Below, piece after piece: positions 24,401 through 37,082 of a DNA stretch of 64,000 nt. Below the pieces are notes generated by a model. It was not told where the DNA came from. It did not search any database and saw only the letters and a list, made by a program, of their open reading frames with translations. Source of the DNA: Flaccisagitta enflata (Eukaryota; Chaetognatha; Sagittoidea; Aphragmophora); contig OZ231128.1 of NCBI GenBank assembly GCA_965153355.1, forward strand, positions 3,968,001 through 4,032,000, in the 5' to 3' direction. A program made the position numbers and the translations under genes. Numbering within the stretch: the first letter of the stretch is position 1; each line of letters begins with the position of its first letter.

Positions 24401-27400
24401 GATCAAGGACTAAATTTTTTTGCTGAAATGCAAGGGAACATGATTATTTACTCAAAAAACATAGTTTTTCACATGAATATGGCTATATCTTTGATTTTTG
24501 ACGTCACCTAAGTAAAAACACGATATTTTAAAAGAGTCGCATATGGTACTAGTGCCATAGCTGCAGCAAAAACTGGTCATAGGATTAGCTTCCCCCTTGT
24601 CCAATTTGGTCACAATGGTGGTACAAGTTGATTAGGGGCTTTGGAGAAACATCTACGCTCACAAACTTTCACAAAGGCTTCAAATCTAAAACTCAACACT
24701 ATTTTCTTGTTATTTTTTGTTATATGGCCGTTAACCTAAGAAGTGAAAAAAATTACCAGTTTGAAGGTCAAAACACTATTTTTTGCCTTGATCAGTTACT
24801 TATGACATTTATCTACCAATTGGACTTCTTTGCACCACTCTGCAAGGAAAAGGGTTGTCATTTTGTTTGACCGACAATGCTCTTATCTACCGTTTGAAAC
24901 CGCCTCAGCGCCGACGGCTATAAACAGCAGTCTTAATAGGGCATAAATCTTGTCAATAGGCAAAATGTCTTGATTTAAGCCATTCATGTCATGGAATCTG
25001 GCAAAGAAAGTGTCCTCCATCTATGTATCACAAATATTCCACTATATTTGGTGTTTACAGGCCTTTGGGGGGTCAACAAATGAGTCAAAACAGGCCTATT
25101 TTGAGCCAATTTCGCCATCGAGGGCTAGAGAGGGCATTGTCTTTGGTGACTTGCTACTCAGACACCAGTGCAAAAAGTGGTTATTTTTCTTGCTTAGGTG
25201 AAAGAGTAGACACAGAGCTTTCAAACAAGCCCTAATCTATTGATTTTACTAATTTCCATCCCATCAAAATCCCATAACTAAGTTATGATAATTAGGGTTT
25301 CTCTTATAAGGGTGCTGAAGAGTCCAACAAGGCCAGATATCAATACAAAGGTTTTGAAGCTAGAAAATTTCTGATTTGAGATCAAGGACTAAATTTTTTT
25401 AAGGAAATGCAAGGGAACATGATTATTTACCCAAAAAAACATAGCTTTCCACATGAATATGGATATATCTTTGATTTTTGACGTCACCTAAGTAAAAACA
25501 CGATATTTTAAAAGAGTCGCATATGGTACTAGTGCCATAGCTGCAGCAAAAACTGGTCATAGGATTAGCTTCCCCCTTGTCCAATTTGGTCACAATGGTG
25601 GTACAAGTTGATTAGGGGCTTTGGAGAAACATCTACGCTCACAAACTTTCACAAAGGCTTCAAATCTAAAACTCAACACTATTTTCTTGTTATTTTTGTT
25701 ATATAGCCGTTAACCTAAGAAGTGAAAAATTACCAGTTTGAAGGTCAAAACACATATTTTTGCCTTGATCAGTTACTTATGACATTTATCTACCAATTGG
25801 ACTTCTTTGCACCACTCTGCAAGGAAAAGGGTTGTCATTTTGTTTGACCGACAATGCTCTTATCTACCGTTTGAAACCGCCTCAGCGCCGATGGCTATAA
25901 ACAGCAGTCTTAATAGGGCATAAATCTTGTCAATAGGCAAAATGTCTTGATTTAAGCCATTCATGTCATGGAATCTGGCAAAGAAAGTGTCCTCCATCTA
26001 TGTATCACAAATATTCCACTATATTTGGTGTTTACAGGCCTTTGGGGGGTCAACAAATGAGTCAAAACAGGCCTATTTTGAGCCAATTTCGCTATCGAGG
26101 GCTAGAGAGGGTATTGTCTTTGGTGACTTGCTACTCAGACACCAGTGCAAAAAGTGGTTATTTTTCTTGCTTAGGTGAAAGAGTTGACACAGAGCTTTCA
26201 AACAAGCCCTAATCTATTGATTTTACTAATTTCCATCCCATCAAAATCCCATAACTAAGTTATGATAATTAGGGTTTCTCTTATAAGGGTGCTGAAGAGT
26301 CCAACAAGGCCAGATATCAATACAAAGGTTTTTAGGCTAGAAAATTTCTGATTTGAGATCAAGGACTAAATTTTTTTGCTGAAATGCAAGGGAACATGAT
26401 TATTTACTCAAAAAAACATAGTTTTCCACATGAATATGGCTATATCTTTGATTTTTGACGTCACCTAAGTAAAAACACGATATTTTAAAAGAGTCGCATA
26501 TGGTACTAGTGCCATAGCTGCAGCAAAAACTGGTCATAGGATTAGCTTCCCCCTTGTCCAATTTGGTCACAATGGTGGTACAAGTTGATTAGGGGCTTTG
26601 GAGAAACATCTACGCTCACAAACTTTCACAAAGGCTTCAAATCTAAAACTCAACACTATTTTCTTGTTATTTTTTGTTATATAGCCGTTAACCTAAGAAG
26701 TGAAAAAAATTACCAGTTTGAAGGTCAAAACACTATTTTTTGCCTTGATCAGTTACTTATGACATTTATCTACCAATTGGACTTCTTTGCACCACTCTGC
26801 AAGGAAAAGGGTTGTCATTTTGTTTGACCGACAATGCTCTTATCTACCGTTTGAAACCGCCTCAGCGCCGATGGCTATAAACAGCAGTCTTAATAGGGCA
26901 TAAATCTTGTCAATAGGCAAAATGTCTTGATTTAAGCCATTCATGTCATGGAATCTGGCAAAGAAAGTGTCCTCCATCTATGTATCACAAATATTCCACT
27001 ATATTTGGTGTTTACAGGCCTTTGGGGGGTCAACAAATGAGTCAAAACAGGCCTATTTTGAGCCAATTTCGCCATCGAGGGCTAGAGAGGGCATTGTCTT
27101 TGGTGACTTGCTACTCAGACACCAGTGCAAAAAGTGGTTATTTTTCTTGCTTAGGTGAAAGAGTAGACACAGAGCTTTCAAACAAGCCCTAATCTATTGA
27201 TTTTACTAATTTCCATCCCATCAAAATCCCATAACTAAGTTATGATAATTAGGGTTTCTCTTATAAGGGTGCTGAAGAGTCCAACAAGGCCAGATATCAA
27301 TACAAAGGTTTTTAGGCTAGAAAATTTCTGATTTGAGATCAAGGACTAAATTTTTTTGCTGAAATGCAAGGGAACATGATTATTTACTCAAAAAAACATA

Positions 27401-29402
27401 GTTTTCCACATGAATATGGCTATATCTTTGATTTTTGACGTCACCTAAGTAAAAACACGATATTTTAAAAGAGTCGCATATGGTACTAGTGCCATAGCTG
27501 CAGCAAAAACTGGTCATAGGATTAGCTTCCCCCTTGTCCAATTTGGTCACAATGGTGGTACAAGTTGATTAGGGGCTTTGGAGAAACATCTACGCTCACA
27601 AACTTTCACAAAGGCTTCAAATCTAAAACTCAACACTATTTTCTTGTTATTTTTTGTTATATAGCCGTTAACCTAAGAAGTGAAAAAAATTACCAGTTTG
27701 AAGGTCAAAACACTATTTTTTGCCTTGATCAGTTACTTATGACATTTATCTACCAATTGGACTTCTTTGCACCACTCTGCAAGGAAAAGGGTTGTCATTT
27801 TGTTTGACCGACAATGCTCTTATCTACCGTTTGAAACCGCCTCAGCGCCGATGGCTATAAACAGCAGTCTTAATAGGGCATAAATCTTGTCAATAGGCAA
27901 AATGTCTTGATTTAAGCCATTCATGTCATGGAATCTGGCAAAGAAAGTGTCCTCCATCTATGTATCACAAATATTCCACTATATTTGGTGTTTACAGGCC
28001 TTTGGGGGGTCAACAAATGAGTCAAAACAGGCCTATTTTGAGCCAATTTCGCCATCGAGGGCTAGAGAGGGCATTGTCTTTGGTGACTTGCTACTCAGAC
28101 ACCAGTGCAAAAAGTGGTTATTTTTCTTGCTTAGGTGAAAGAGTAGACACAGAGCTTTCAAACAAGCCCTAATCTATTGATTTTACTAATTTCCATCCCA
28201 TCAAAATCCCATAACTAAGTTATGATAATTAGGGTTTCTCTTATAAGGGTGCTGAAGAGTCCAACAAGGCCAGATATCAATACAAAGGTTTTTAGGCTAG
28301 AAAATTTCTGATTTGAGATCAAGGACTAAATTTTTTTGCTGAAATGCAAGGGAACATGATTATTTACTCAAAAAACATAGTTTTCCACATGAATATGGCT
28401 ATATCTTTGATTTTTGACGTCACCCAAGTAAAAACACGTATATTTAAAGAGTCGCACATGGTACTAGTGCCATAGCTGCAGCAAAACTGGTCATAGGATT
28501 AGCTTACTCCTTGTCCAATTTGGTCACAATGGTGGTACAAGTTGATTAGGGGCTTTGGAGAAACATCTACGCTCACAAACTTTCCCAAAGGCTTCAAATC
28601 TAAAACTCAACACTATTTTCTTGTTATATTTTGTTATATAGCCGTTAACCTAAGAAGTGAAAAAAATTACCAGTTTGAAGGTCAAAACACTATTTTTTTC
28701 CTTGATCAGTTACTTATGACATTTATCTACCAATTGGACTTCTTTGCACCACTCTGCAAGGAAAAGGGTTGTCATTTTGTTTGACCGACAATGCCTTGTC
28801 ATTTTGTTTGACCAACGTTTGAAACCGCCTCTGCGCCGATGGCCATAAACAACAGTCTTAACGTAGGGCATAAATCTTGTCAATAGGCAAAATGTCTTGA
28901 TTTAAGCCATTCATGTCATGGAATCTGGCAAAGAAAGTGTCCTCCATCTATTTATCACAAATATTCCACTATATTTGGTGTTTACAGGCCTTTGGGGGGT
29001 CATCAAATGAGTAAAAACAGGCCTATTTTGAGCCAATTTCGCCATCGAGGGCTTTAGAGGGCATTGTCTTTGGTGACTTGCTACTCAGGCACCAGTGCAA
29101 AAAGTGGTTATTTTTCTTGCTTAGGTAAAAGAGTAGACAAAGAGCTTTCAAACAAGCCCTAATTTATTGATTTTACTAATTTCCATCCCATCAAAATTTC
29201 ATTACTAAGTTATAATAATTAGGGTTTCTCTTATAAGGGTGCTGAAGAGTCCAACAAGGCCAGATATCAATACATAGGTTTTTAGGCTTGAAAATTTCTG
29301 ATTTGAGATCAAGGACTAAATTCTTTTTGCTGAAATGCAAGGGAACATGATTGATACTAAAAAAACACAGTTTTCACATGAATATGGCTATATCTTTGAT
29401 TT

Positions 29403-30057
29403 ACTGTGTTTGGTAAAATACTGAGAGTTGAAAAGAAATGCAGGTGTGTTTTAAGAGAAGCAGGCAACTATAGCTTAGACATTTCCTGCTATTCCCCATT
29501 GCTGGAGCATAGGAAGACAGTGACTAGGGCTGGAGAAAACAATCACGCTTGCTAACTTTCATAGGTGGCTTCAAACTAAAAATCAACATTTATTGTTATT
29601 TAAGAGTAGAGAGCTGGTGCACCCAGGTGGTGGCTGGCTGGCAGGCTGCACACGGCCTGGGACTCACAATCCACCCACCAACACCTCCACTCAATCAAGC
29701 AACCACCCAACCACGCCCCACTCTACCACTGAAACCCACTTATTCCACACATCTAATATACAAACCTACCCAACATGTTAATTTGATGGAAAAGATTTGT
29801 GTATGTAATTTATGTGAAAAGCCTTTTATTTGTGGTTATAATATTTTAGATTGTATTTAAGCTTTAGTCTTTTAATGTAATAAGAGTTAATGAGCCCATG
29901 GAGCTAATTTGCCATTGAGGCAGAGAAAGGTTAACTTTTGTGACTTATGCCTGGGATATAGGTGCGGGGAAGAGCTTGGTTAAGGAAGGCACAGATTTTA
30001 AATAACCAATGACATTTTATTTAGCTCGTGACTGATCAAAATTCGAAATTGAAGTGT
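29403..30057 (+). repeat. Highly diverged monomer segment within the array
   Basis: Between two normal monomers lies 655 bp that aligns only in patches to the satellite. GACTAGGGCTGGAGAAAACA compares with GATTAGGGGCTTTGGAGAAA. GAGCTAATTTGCCATTGAGG compares with GAGCCAATTTCGCCATCGAG. In between is a GC-rich stretch, GGTGGTGGCTGGCTGGCAGG and CACCCACCAACACCTCC, with no counterpart in the satellite. It is an old or foreign subfamily unit that escaped homogenisation, perhaps with an insertion. No gene is supported. Confidence 0.75.
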
Positions 30058-32633
30058 GATAATAGGTTTCTCTTATAAGGGTGCAGAAGAGTCCAACAAG
30101 GCTAGATATCTATACATAGGTTTTTAGGCTAGAAAATTTCTGATTTGAGATCAAGGACTAAATTTTTTTGCTGAAATGCAAGGGAACATGATTATTTACT
30201 CAAAAAAACATAGTTTTCCACATGAATATGGCTATATCTTTGATTTTTGACGTCACCTAAGTAAAAACACGATATTTCAAAGAGTCGCATATGGGTACTA
30301 GTTAAGTAGCTGCAGCAAAAATTGGTCATAGAATTAGCCTCCTCCTTGTCCAATTTGGTCACAATGGTGGTACAAGTTGATTAGGGGCTTTGGAGAAACA
30401 TCTACGCTCACAAACTTTCACAAAGGCTTCAAATCTAAAACTCAACACTATTTTCTTGTTATTTTTTGTTATATAGCCGTTAACCTAAGAAGTGAAAAAA
30501 ATTACCAGTTTGAAGGTCAAAACACTATTTTTTGCCTTGATCAGTTACTTATGACATTTATCTACCAATTGGACTTCTTTGCACCACTCTGCAAGGAAAA
30601 GGGTTGTCATTTTGTTTGACCGACAATGCTCTTATCTACCGTTTGAAACCGCCTCAGCGCCGATGGCTATAAACAGCAGTCTTAATAGGGCATAAATCTT
30701 GTCAATAGGCAAAATGTCTTGATTTAAGCCATTCATGTCATGGAATCTGGCAAAGAAAGTGTCCTCCATCTATGTATCACAAATATTCCACTATATTTGG
30801 TGTTTACAGGCCTTTGGGGGTCAAACAAATGAGTCAAAACAGGCCTATTTTGAGCCAATCTCGCCATCGAGGGCTAGAGAGGGCATTGTCTTTGGTGACT
30901 TGCCACCCAGACACCAGTGCAAAAAGTGGTTATTTTTCTTGCTTAGGTGAAAGAGTAGACACAGAGCTTCCAAACAAGCCCTAATCTATTGATTTTACTA
31001 ATTTCCATCCCATCAAAATCCCATAACTAAGTTATGATAATTAGGGTTTCTCTTATAAGGGTGCTGAAGAGTCCAACAAGGCCAGATATCAATACAAAGG
31101 TTTTTAGGCTAGAAAATTTCTGATTTGAGATCAAGGACTAATTTTTTTTGCTGAAATGCAAGGGAACATGATTATTTACTCAAAAAAACATAGTTTTCCA
31201 CATGATTATGGCTATATCTCTGATTTTTGACGTCACCTTAGTAAAAACACGATATTTCAAAAGAGTCACATATGGTACTAGTGCCATAGCTGCAGCAAAA
31301 ACTGGTCATAGGATTAGCTTCCCCCTTGTCCAATTTGGTCACAATGGTGGTACAAGTTGATTAGGGGCTTTGGAGAAACATCTACGCTCACAAACTTTCA
31401 CAAAGGCTTCAAATCTAAAACTCAACACTATTTTCTTGTTATTTTTTGTTATATGGCCGTTAACCCAAGAAGTGAAAAAAATTACCAGTTTGAAGGTCAA
31501 AACACTATTTTTTGCCTTGATCAGTTTTTTATGACATTTATCTACCAATTGGACTTCTTTGCACCACTCTGCAAGGAAAAGGGTTGTCATTTTGTTTGAC
31601 CGACAATGCTCTTATCTACCGTTTGAAACCGCCTCAGTGCCGATGGCTATAAACAGCAGTCTTAATAGGGCATAAATCTTGTCAATAGGCAAAATGTCTT
31701 GATTTAAGCTATTCATGTCATGGAATCTGGCAAAGAAAGTGTCCTCCATCTATGTATCACAAATATTCCACTATATTTGGTGTTTACAGGCCTTTGGGGG
31801 GTCAACAAATGAGTCAAAACAGGCCTATTTTGAGCCAATTTCGCCATCGAGGGCTAGAGAGGGCATTGTCTTTGGTGACTTGCTACTCAGACACCAGTGC
31901 AAAAAGTGGTTATTTTTCTTGCTTAGGTGAAAGAGTAGACACAGAGTTTTCAAACAAGCCCTAATCTATTGATTTTACTAATTTCAATCCCATCAAAATC
32001 CCATTATTAAGTTATGATAATTAAGGTTTCTCTTATAAGGGTGCACCAGGCCAGATATCAATGCATAGGTTTTAAGGCTAGAAAATTTCTGATTTGAGAT
32101 CAATGACTAATTTTTTTTTTCTGAAATGCAAGGGAACATGATTATTTACTCAAAAAAACATAGTTTTCCACATGAATATGGCTATATCTTTGATTTTTGA
32201 CGTCACCTGAGTAAAAATGCAATATTTCAAAAGGACACATATGGTACTGTTAGTGCCATAGCTGCAGCGAAACTGGTCATAGGATTAGCTTCCCCCTTGT
32301 CCAATTTGGTCACAATGGTGGTACAAGTTGATTAGGGGCTTTGGAGAAACATCTACGCACACAAACTTTCACAAAGGCTTTAAATCTAAAACTCAACACT
32401 ATTTTCTTGTTATTTTTTGTTATATGGCTGTTAACCTAAGAAGTGAAAAAAATTACCAGTTTGAAGGTCAAAACGCACTTTTTTGCCTTGATCAGTTACT
32501 TATGACATTTATCTACCAATTGGACTTCTTTGCACCACCCTGCAAGGAAAAGGGTTGTCATTTTGTTTGACCGACAATGCTCTTATCTATCGTTTGAAAC
32601 CGCCTCTGCGCTGATGGCTATAAACAGCAGTCT

Positions 32634-32731
32634 GCACGGTCCTCCCCCTTCGTAGCTTAATCACATTTTGTAACCATTGTCACTTTTTTGGGGAAATAAA
32701 CTGTTTGAAATTGAAAAATTGAAATTGAATG
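32634..32731 (+). other. Retroelement-like 3' tail ending the satellite array
   Basis: The last monomer departs from the consensus after CAGCAGTCT and continues into a short unique segment containing GGGGAAATAAACTGTTTG, i.e. an AATAAA, followed by TTGAAATTGAAAAATTGAAA-type repeats. An AATAAA followed by a short (TTGAAA)-like tract is a usual 3' end for several LINE clades, so I infer that this is the tail of a non-LTR element. The identical tail is at 189-291. Confidence 0.55.
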
Positions 32732-33320
32732 TTGGAGGTTAAGGTCAAGGTGGGGGCGAGGTGGGGGGGTGGGGGTGGGCGGGGCTGCTTTCGTGATAAA
32801 TGATAATATGACGAACGTGCGGGACGGAAAATGTGGGTGAACTCTGCTATCTAAGCTTTAAACAAGGTTGAATTCTCTACCGACCGACCAACCGACTGAT
32901 GGACATGTCCTCACCATAAAGTGTTGTGGCGTGCCTGATCTGAACATGGAGGTAAAACAGCGGCCAAGCTTACTGGGAGATTGACAGCCTGACAGACATC
33001 AAATAAGGCAAATGAATGCAGGACGAAAGAGCGAAAGCAAATATAGAGATGAAAGAATCGAGGTCAGACTGATGTGAGTGATGGTCGGAGGAAAGAAGAA
33101 CTCATACAAATAGGCATAAAGCAAGGACGGGTTGAAGAGGGTGAGGAAGAGAGGGAGAGGACTAATAAGTATCACAAATACTTGCCTTAGTTCCACAGTT
33201 TTAAACATCCACATTTCCTAGTATCATGACCAGGACACTCAGGTCGCCCTAGGGCAATATGTGGTCAGCGATACCCGTTGCCCTGCTTTCCATGGTTGTA
33301 AATCGGAATGAGAGGAAGCA

Positions 33321-33736
33321 GGGCAGCGGCCCCTAAAAGGACGAAGTCTCAGAGAACACAGGGGACTCTTCCTTCGTCCGTCCGTCTGTCAGTCCCCCAA
33401 GCCTTCTTCCAGAAATCTGCCCTCCCAGGCCTGAAATCTGCCCTCTCAGGCCTAAATCTGCCTTCTCAGGCCTTGAATCCGAGAGGGCAGATTTAAGCCC
33501 TGAGAGGGCAGGTTTCAGGCCTCAGAGGGCAGATTTAAGGCCTGAGAGAGCAGATTCAAGGCCTGAGAGAGCAGATTCAAGGCCTGAGAGGGCAGATTTC
33601 AGGTCTGGAGAGGGCAGATTTCAGGCCTGCGAGCGCCTGGGGGGACTAATGAACGACAGACAAACAGACAGACGGACGGACGAACGAAAGTCCCCCTGTG
33701 TTCTACAGGATTTTGTTCCCTTTGGGGCCACTGCCC
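33321..33736. mobile_element. Family B inverted-repeat element (copy B)
   Basis: Duplicate of the element at 883-1,303, with small indels in its left arm (AGAGAACACAGGGGAC here) and in the AGGCCTGA-type interior repeats. Non-coding. Confidence 0.6.
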
Positions 33737-34101
33737 AAAAAGCGATGACGCTTTATTTTGGTGGAAAGACATTCATCAAATATTACCTCAAGTTAACAAA
33801 CTATTATCATTTCAGTTAACGTGCGCTTAAAAATGATGATTAAATGTTGAATTTTTTTGCATCATTATTGATGTTCTTCTGAATTTATTGTAAAAAATGT
33901 CTTTCTAGTCCCGCGACGTACCATGTCGGTCTGTCAGTCGGTCGGTCAGTCGGTCAGTCGGTCCGTCGGTCTGTCCGTCCGTCCATTAGTCGGTAACCGT
34001 AACAAAATGCGAGTGTTTTTCTATTCACTATTCCGCTCCTGCCTAGTGGGTACTGCCCAAAATCAGCGATGTATGGCAAGGGACTTCAGGGACATCACGT
34101 G

Positions 34102-34275
<174 letters not shown>

Positions 34276-34372
34276 AACAGACAGATAGACAAACAGATAA
34301 GCACAACAGACAATGAGGCAATGGCTTGATTGATATGTGTTGATAATTTGTATGCTATGCCCTAACCTGCTA

Positions 34373-34892
34373 CTATCTTGCTAATATGTATATCGACAAG
34401 CATAATGGTACATAACTACCAAAGAAATAATGCAAACCTAGGAAAATCGGTGACATCTGGAAACTTCATCGAATTTCCAATCGAATGGCGCAAACCGCAT
34501 TGTTCTAAGTTTATTCGTTTAGAAATGACAAGCAAAACGAAGTTATTACTCAAAGTGGAAAATGGCGAAAAAATTGCATTCTAGAATTTTGGAAATTGTG
34601 GAAGACACCAATTGAGGGAGAGTGCTGCTCTGGCGCACCGCGTACCGGACAACGAAGCATTCTTTATCAGTTTATGATGTCAAGTTGTTTCCAGGTTGGC
34701 CTGGAAACAGTCCAGACCTCAAAGTGATGAATTTTCGTGAATTGATATCAAGAAGCAGCCAAATTATGAATGCGCCATGTCAAAGGCCAAGCTGAAAAGT
34801 ATCGCTCTCTAGATGTGGGAGAACACCACATCATCATATCTTCAATTGCTTTGCAAAAGCATACCTTGTCGATATACTTTTTAGCAAGATAG
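34373..34892 (+). mobile_element. Deleted Tc1/mariner-type element (520 bp), copy B
   Basis: Same element as at 1,936-2,455, with the same 28 bp TIRs, TA flanks and transposase remnant. It differs by a few substitutions only, so it was carried along by the block duplication and did not insert independently. Confidence 0.85.
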
Positions 34893-35070
34893 TACACAGG
34901 TTTTTAGATACTTTTTTTGCACAATAAACTAAACTGTATGAATTGATCTAAAACCATATCTTTTTGATAAAGAAATAACCGTCCAGTAAGTTCCTCTATC
35001 TAGATGAGAATTACATTACTTTTATTTGTTACTTTTTATGTAGTGGCTTTTTAAACAAGGTCAACAAACC

Positions 35071-35940
35071 TTAGTCGCGTGGTAATAAAGGTAATAAAGG
35101 TAATTAAGGTAATAAAGGTTATAAAGGTAATGAAGGTGAAATAAGGCTTTCTTAATTACCTTTAAGTACCCTAAATTATCCTGGAGGATGTTCACAAGGA
35201 CACCTTAAGTACCTTCTTCAAGCACCTTCTTACTATAGAAAATCGTGCTTGAGAAGGTACTTAAGGCGTCCATGTAAATATCCTCCTGTATTACTCTTTA
35301 AGTACCTTAAGTACCTAGAGAACTCTAATGTACCCTAAGTACCCTTAAATACCTTTACTACCCTAATGTATCCATTAGTACGTAAAGTACTCTGAAGTAC
35401 CTTATACTACCCTAAAAGTACTCTTAAATACCTTTAAATACCAAAAGCACCCTAAAGTAACCTTAAGTACCCTAAAGTATCTAAATTACTCTGAAGTACT
35501 CTTAAGTACCCTGAAGTACCCTTAAGTACCTAATGTACCCTAAAGTACCCTTAAGTATCTAATGTTCCTTAAAGTACCCTAAAGTACCCTTAAGTATCCT
35601 AAAGTACCTTTGAAATAAAGATTTAAGCTATATATCAAAAAGTACCCTAGAGTACCCTAAAGTACCTAAGTACCCCAAACCACCCTTAAGTACCTAATGT
35701 ACCCTAAAGTACCTAGAGTACTCTTAAGTACCCTGAAGTACCTAAAGTACCCTTAAGTATCTAATGTACCTTAAAGTACACTGAAGAATCTTTAAGTAAC
35801 CAGAAGTACCCTTAAGTATCTTTAAAATGAAGAATTACGCTATATTTCAAAAATGTGACGGACAGACCGACCGACAGACCAACCGACAGACCGACCGACC
35901 GACCGACATAGCGGCTTCTAGAGTCGCGTTCACGCGACTA
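35071..35940. mobile_element. Family A element filled with AAGTACCCT repeats (copy B)
   Basis: Counterpart of 2,634-3,500, with the same ends and a few repeat-unit differences (for example at 35,650 and 35,865-35,880). Confidence 0.55.
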
Positions 35941-36523
35941 AAAAGCGTAGGAATGATAGAAAATCAGTTGAAATGCTGTCGTGCATAGATTTGCCGTCGT
36001 GCTCGGAATTGGCTGCGAAGTTCTTAGGCTCCAAGCTGCCATACATCGCTGGCCGCACTGCCCATCCAACCGCGACTGGGGGGTGGCGTGTATACGACCT
36101 TGTTAGTAGGGAACGCTCAAAAACAAACAGCACGTAGAGATGAATGCTCTACATACTGGCCATCTTTGACTACCCGGTAAAATCTACTGCGAAACTTTTT
36201 CTACGCGTGTAAGATTTCCATGGAAATGTGCTATTAAAACATCCCTGTCTTGTTGAAACTTTAAAGTGATCAATAATTGGTGATGTTTCACCAGCCCCCA
36301 CTTTTTTTTTACTCTGTTCATGTAAATTTTCCATTTTGGTTGTGGACACGCAACACTTTAAGAAGCTGGGTCTGTAAGCGTGAGTTGAAAAGTGAAAAAA
36401 CAAGCATTTTAGATGCTTGTGTGAGTGGGGGTGGGCGAGATGATGATGGAGCGGGGGGGGGGATGTCCCTGCCCTCCCGCCCTTAACGGTATTGTGAGTT
36501 TGACCCCGCGTTACATGTTCTTT

Positions 36524-36710
36524 AATCGCGTGCACGCGACTCTATAACCCGCTATGTCCGTGGGTCGGTCCGTCGGTCCGCGTTAGCTTTTTCGCTTTTA
36601 CAGGCAGTTTTTGCGTTACTGCTCCTGACCGTACACTTAGGTAAGCTTTTTTCATCACTGCCCTTGCCCACCCGCACGCGACTTCGGTAGCCGTGTATCC
36701 GGCCTTGTTC
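36524..36710 (+). mobile_element. Family A short interspersed element (copy B)
   Basis: Block-duplicated counterpart of 4,089-4,276, identical in layout: palindrome at 36,526-36,539, GGTC tract, and terminal GTATCCGGCCTTGTTC. Confidence 0.65.
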
Positions 36711-36841
36711 TATTCTTTTTAGCGTTCCATTCCCCGATAGGTTCGATGCCTCTTCTTGATAAATGGGCTCTTGAGTTTTTAGCGGAAAAAATTGTTTTGG
36801 GTGGAAACATTAACCCGTGATGAGTTCAACCGAAACGCTTT

Positions 36842-36945
36842 TGTTTTTTGTTTTTTGTTTTTGGTTTTTGGTTTTTGGTTTTTGGTTTTTGGTTTTTGGT
36901 TTTTGGTTTTTGGTTTTTGGTTTTTGGTTTTTTGTTTTTGTTTTT
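36842..36945. repeat. (TTTTTGG)n heptanucleotide tract (copy B)
   Basis: Duplicate of 4,408-4,535, about 14 bp shorter. Confidence 0.95.
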
Positions 36946-37082
36946 TGTTGTTGCCATGGTTCAAGTTGTTGTTGTTGTTTTCTCTTAGCTGGTGGTGGTG
37001 ACTATGTTTTTTGTTGTTTCTACAATGAAATCATCACTAATGGAAAAAACAATGACACAACAATAGAAAAAGCCATCTTATA

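Larger units (their letters stand above)
10612..32633 (+). repeat. Satellite array, ~22 head-to-tail monomers of ~980 bp
   Basis: The monomer phase can be followed by the recurring TCATGTCATGGAATCTGGC at about 11,064, 12,044, 13,026, 14,006 (one base changed), 15,037, 16,015, 16,999, 17,976, 19,120, 20,101, 21,057, 22,040, 23,020, 24,001 (one base changed), 24,980, 25,957, 26,937, 27,917, 28,915, 30,729 and 31,709. Period is 977-984 bp in regular copies. Central monomers (about 22,000-28,400) are nearly identical, and those at the edges are more variable. Every regular monomer carries TGACGTCA and the palindrome CATAACTAAGTTATG. Three overlapping 70- to 81-codon frames stay open in many copies, but simply because the copies are identical; they resemble no family I know and I do not call them genes. 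The array starts inside a reverse transcriptase frame and ends in a retroelement-like tail. Confidence 0.97.

Noticed and set aside
10712-32570. Repeated 70- to 81-codon frames in each satellite monomer (starting MIRGFG, MSWNLAKK or MYHKYS)
   Set aside because: Two of the frames overlap each other in the same DNA, none matches a family I know, and openness follows from identical monomers. No selection pattern can be claimed by eye.
10612-32633. CRISPR or other repeat-spacer array
   Set aside because: The ~980 bp units are directly adjacent without unique spacers. The genome is eukaryotic.
36170-36535. 121-codon minus-strand frame, split in copy A into two shorter frames
   Set aside because: Indels between the two block copies break the frame around 4,015-4,060, and no domain is visible.
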